Shown here in pieces: positions 62,508 through 64,000 of a stretch of DNA of 64,000 nt; position 1 is the first letter of the stretch, and every line of letters begins with the position of its first letter. The notes beneath the pieces were generated by a model. The model worked only from the letters and a program-made list of their open reading frames with translations, was not told where the DNA came from and did not search any database. A program made the position numbers and the translations under genes. The stretch is from an uncultured bacterium (GTDB lineage Bacteria; Cyanobacteriota; Vampirovibrionia; Gastranaerophilales; Gastranaerophilaceae), in assembly GCA_903868125.1 (NCBI GenBank), contig CAIPUE010000032.1:103873-167872 (forward strand), written 5' to 3'.

Positions 62508-63771
62508 TCAATTCTTCCGGCGACGAAATTTTCCCTAAAACCGCACTCGCCGCTGCGATAGCAGGAGAAGAAAGATAAACTTCGCTTCCTACATCTCCCA
62601 TTCTTCCGACAAAATTTCGGTTAGTTGTTGAAATTGCACGCTCACCTTTTGCCAAAATCCCCATATGTCCGCCCAGGCAAGGTCCGCAGGTAGGGGTTGA
62701 AACGGCTCCGCCTGCTCTTACGATTGTTTGAATATAGCCAGCCTCAATTGCTTCTAAATAAATTTCTTGAGTGCCGGGGAAGACTATTAAACGTACATCC
62801 TCGTGGATTTTTCGCCCTTCTAAAATTTCTGCCGTAACTTTTAAATCGGATAAACGCCCGTTTGTGCAACTTCCGATTATCGCTTGGTCGATTTTAATGT
62901 CGCCTACTTGAGAAATCGGTTTTGTATTTTCAGGCAAGTGCGGAAACGCAACTTGGGGTTCAATTTTAGATACATCATATTTTAAAACTTGCGCATATTG
63001 AGCATTTTCATCACTTTTATAAAATTTGTAAGGTCTTTGACATCTGTTTTTAACAAAATCTTCGGTAATTTTATCAGGAACAATGATTCCGTTTTTAGCC
63101 CCTGCCTCGATTGCCATATTGCAAATAGTAAACCGTCCGTCCATCGGCAAGTTTTCAATTGTACTTCCGCCAATCTCCAACGCCTGATACAAAGCTCCAT
63201 CAACCCCGATTTGCCCTATCAAAAACAAGATTAAATCTTTTGCGCTAACCCATTTATTTAATTCGCCATTAAATTCGACCTTAATCGTTTCAGGCACCAT
63301 AAACCAAGTTTCACCGGTCGCCATCGCACAGGCTAAATCTGTTGAACCTACTCCCGTCGAAAATGCTCCCAATGCTCCATATGTGCAAGTATGGCTATCG
63401 GCACCGATTATTAAATCACCGGGACCAACGATTCCCATATCGGGAAGTAGGGTGTGTTCAATACCCATTCGACCGACTTCAAAATAGTTTTTTAACTTCT
63501 GTTCTTTAGAAAAATCTCTTAAATTTTTTGCCTGCTCTGCTGATTTTATATCCTTATTCGGCACAAAATGATCGGGAACAAAAACGACTCTATCTTTATC
63601 AAAAACCTTGTCGGCACCAGTTTTTTTGAATTCTTTTATCGCAACAGGGCCCGTGATATCATTTGCAAGAGTTATATCGACTTTAGCGGTAATTAAATCA
63701 TTAGGCTTAACACTTTCCAGTCCTGCATGGTCTGCAAGAATTTTTTCCGTAATTGTCATTGCTCTAGTCAT
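62497..63771 (-). CDS. leuC: 3-isopropylmalate dehydratase large subunit
   Basis: This 424-residue aconitase-fold protein has [21 protein letters not shown], then [11 protein letters not shown] and [16 protein letters not shown], giving the three [4Fe-4S] Cys. Its short length and sequence match the LeuC2/HACN-like type. The ATG at 63771 follows GGGAGG. leuD (small subunit) is not next to it and not seen in the window. Confidence 0.95.
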   Translation of the reverse strand: MTRAMTITEKILADHAGLESVKPNDLITAKVDITLANDITGPVAIKEFKKTGADKVFDKDRVVFVPDHFVPNKDIKSAEQAKNLRDFSKEQKLKNYFEVGRMGIEHTLLPDMGIVGPGDLIIGADSHTCTYGALGAFSTGVGSTDLACAMATGETWFMVPETIKVEFNGELNKWVSAKDLILFLIGQIGVDGALYQALEIGGSTIENLPMDGRFTICNMAIEAGAKNGIIVPDKITEDFVKNRCQRPYKFYKSDENAQYAQVLKYDVSKIEPQVAFPHLPENTKPISQVGDIKIDQAIIGSCTNGRLSDLKVTAEILEGRKIHEDVRLIVFPGTQEIYLEAIEAGYIQTIVRAGGAVSTPTCGPCLGGHMGILAKGERAISTTNRNFVGRMGDVGSEVYLSSPAIAAASAVLGKISSPEELSER

Positions 63772-63871
63772 TTTCACCTCCCACCTACTTAAAAAATATT
63801 AGCACAAAAAACTTTATGTGTTAATATTAAATAAAAGATAATTTACTACAAACGTCTACACCTCGCCCCTT

Positions 63872-64000
63872 GAGGCTGTGTAAAAACTAATTTTCAAAAA
63901 GCCATGTATAAATACTTACTAATATGGTAAAATTAGTAAGTGGTATTGGCATTGGAGGGTTTTTGAATGGGTTACATTAAAGGCGAATGTAGAGAACAAA
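63872..64000 (+). mobile_element. left end of an IS1182-type insertion sequence, cut by the window
   Basis: GAGGCTGTGTAAAAACT (from 63872) resembles IS1182 terminal repeats, and a transposase start follows. A 9-bp palindrome CTTACTAAT...ATTAGTAAG (63915-63940) with an extended -10 TGGTAAAAT (63925-63933) lies upstream of the gene. Confidence 0.7.
63967..64000 (+). CDS. IS1182-family transposase, 5' end
   Basis: Only the first 11 codons are present: MGYIKGECREQ. IS1182-family transposases begin MGYIKGE.RNQ, so the match is good but short. GGAGGG precedes the ATG by 7 nt. The rest lies beyond the right edge. Confidence 0.75.
   Translation, partial: MGYIKGECREQ

Noticed and set aside
61310..63870. 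T-box or leucine leader peptide upstream of leuC
   Set aside because: No T-box sequence (TGGNACCGCG-like), no run of Leu codons and no terminator were found in front of leuC.
1..64000. CRISPR array
   Set aside because: No regularly spaced direct repeats with unique spacers, and no cas genes; the repeats seen are heptads or palindromes.

Overview
The window looks like a low-GC bacterial chromosome from the non-photosynthetic cyanobacterial lineage (Vampirovibrionia/Melainabacteria, most likely a Gastranaerophilales-type gut bacterium). This placement is an inference. It rests on an anaerobic 2-oxoacid:ferredoxin oxidoreductase set, a cyanobacterial-style end of the ribosomal protein/RNA polymerase alpha cluster (infA-rpmJ-rpsM-rpsK-rpsD-rpoA-rplQ-truA-rplM-rpsI), a Gram-negative envelope (signal peptides, barrel-like proteins, Skp-like chaperone), an Sll1717-type ATPase, and heptanucleotide repeats like those described in cyanobacteria. 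No rRNA and no CRISPR array were seen.

Layout. 0.2-1.4 kb: spmA-spmB. 1.4-2.8 kb: a large helical-ended protein that recurs at 35.6-38.3 kb. 2.9-5.6 kb: divergent GT2 and GT39-type glycosyltransferases. 5.6-9.0 kb: a four-repeat membrane protein and a four-subunit ferredoxin oxidoreductase. 9.3-9.9 kb: a Cys-x5-Arg phosphatase. 10.2-15.4 kb: the ribosomal operon, with heptad repeats in three spacers and a strong terminator. 15.6-18.4 kb: thioredoxin, DEDDh exonuclease, organophosphate transporter. 18.4-19.6 kb: a secreted HExxH protein and a Skp-like gene whose 5' end meets a tyrosine integrase.

19.65-35.2 kb is accessory DNA. It holds the integrase, an Sll1717-like ATPase, a decayed gene, a co-directional PLD nuclease/exonuclease/dGTPase operon, a PHP protein and a small protein. 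The last five, plus the phosphatase at 9.3 kb, share an N-terminal short motif (hydrophobic or Asn, x, Phe, x, Gly/Ala). Then follow gene relics and a Mu-like transposon (regulator, DDE transposase, MuB-like ATPase, third protein) that abuts tRNA-Ser.

35.5-38.3 kb is an operon of the helical-ended family. 38.5-50 kb is mostly housekeeping: acyl-CoA ligase, purA, hemW, proB, trpS with an iron-sulfur Cys pattern, amidase, proA. 50-58.5 kb holds tRNA-Arg with a duplicated promoter, poorly characterised secreted proteins, an HD-GYP response regulator, a DivIC/FtsB-like protein, a TPR protein and a second HExxH paralogue. 58.5-63.8 kb holds a DegT aminotransferase and leuC-leuB-leuA. The right edge cuts into an IS1182-type insertion sequence.

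The most interesting signals are: the MGxAASQA family, the tagged nuclease cluster, a recurring promoter layout in which an ATG sits 6-7 nt after the -10 (leaderless mRNAs), perfect palindromes embedded in reading frames, heptad arrays that contain the stop codons of leuB and leuC, and a tRNA promoter that contains an inverted copy of its own tRNA segment.
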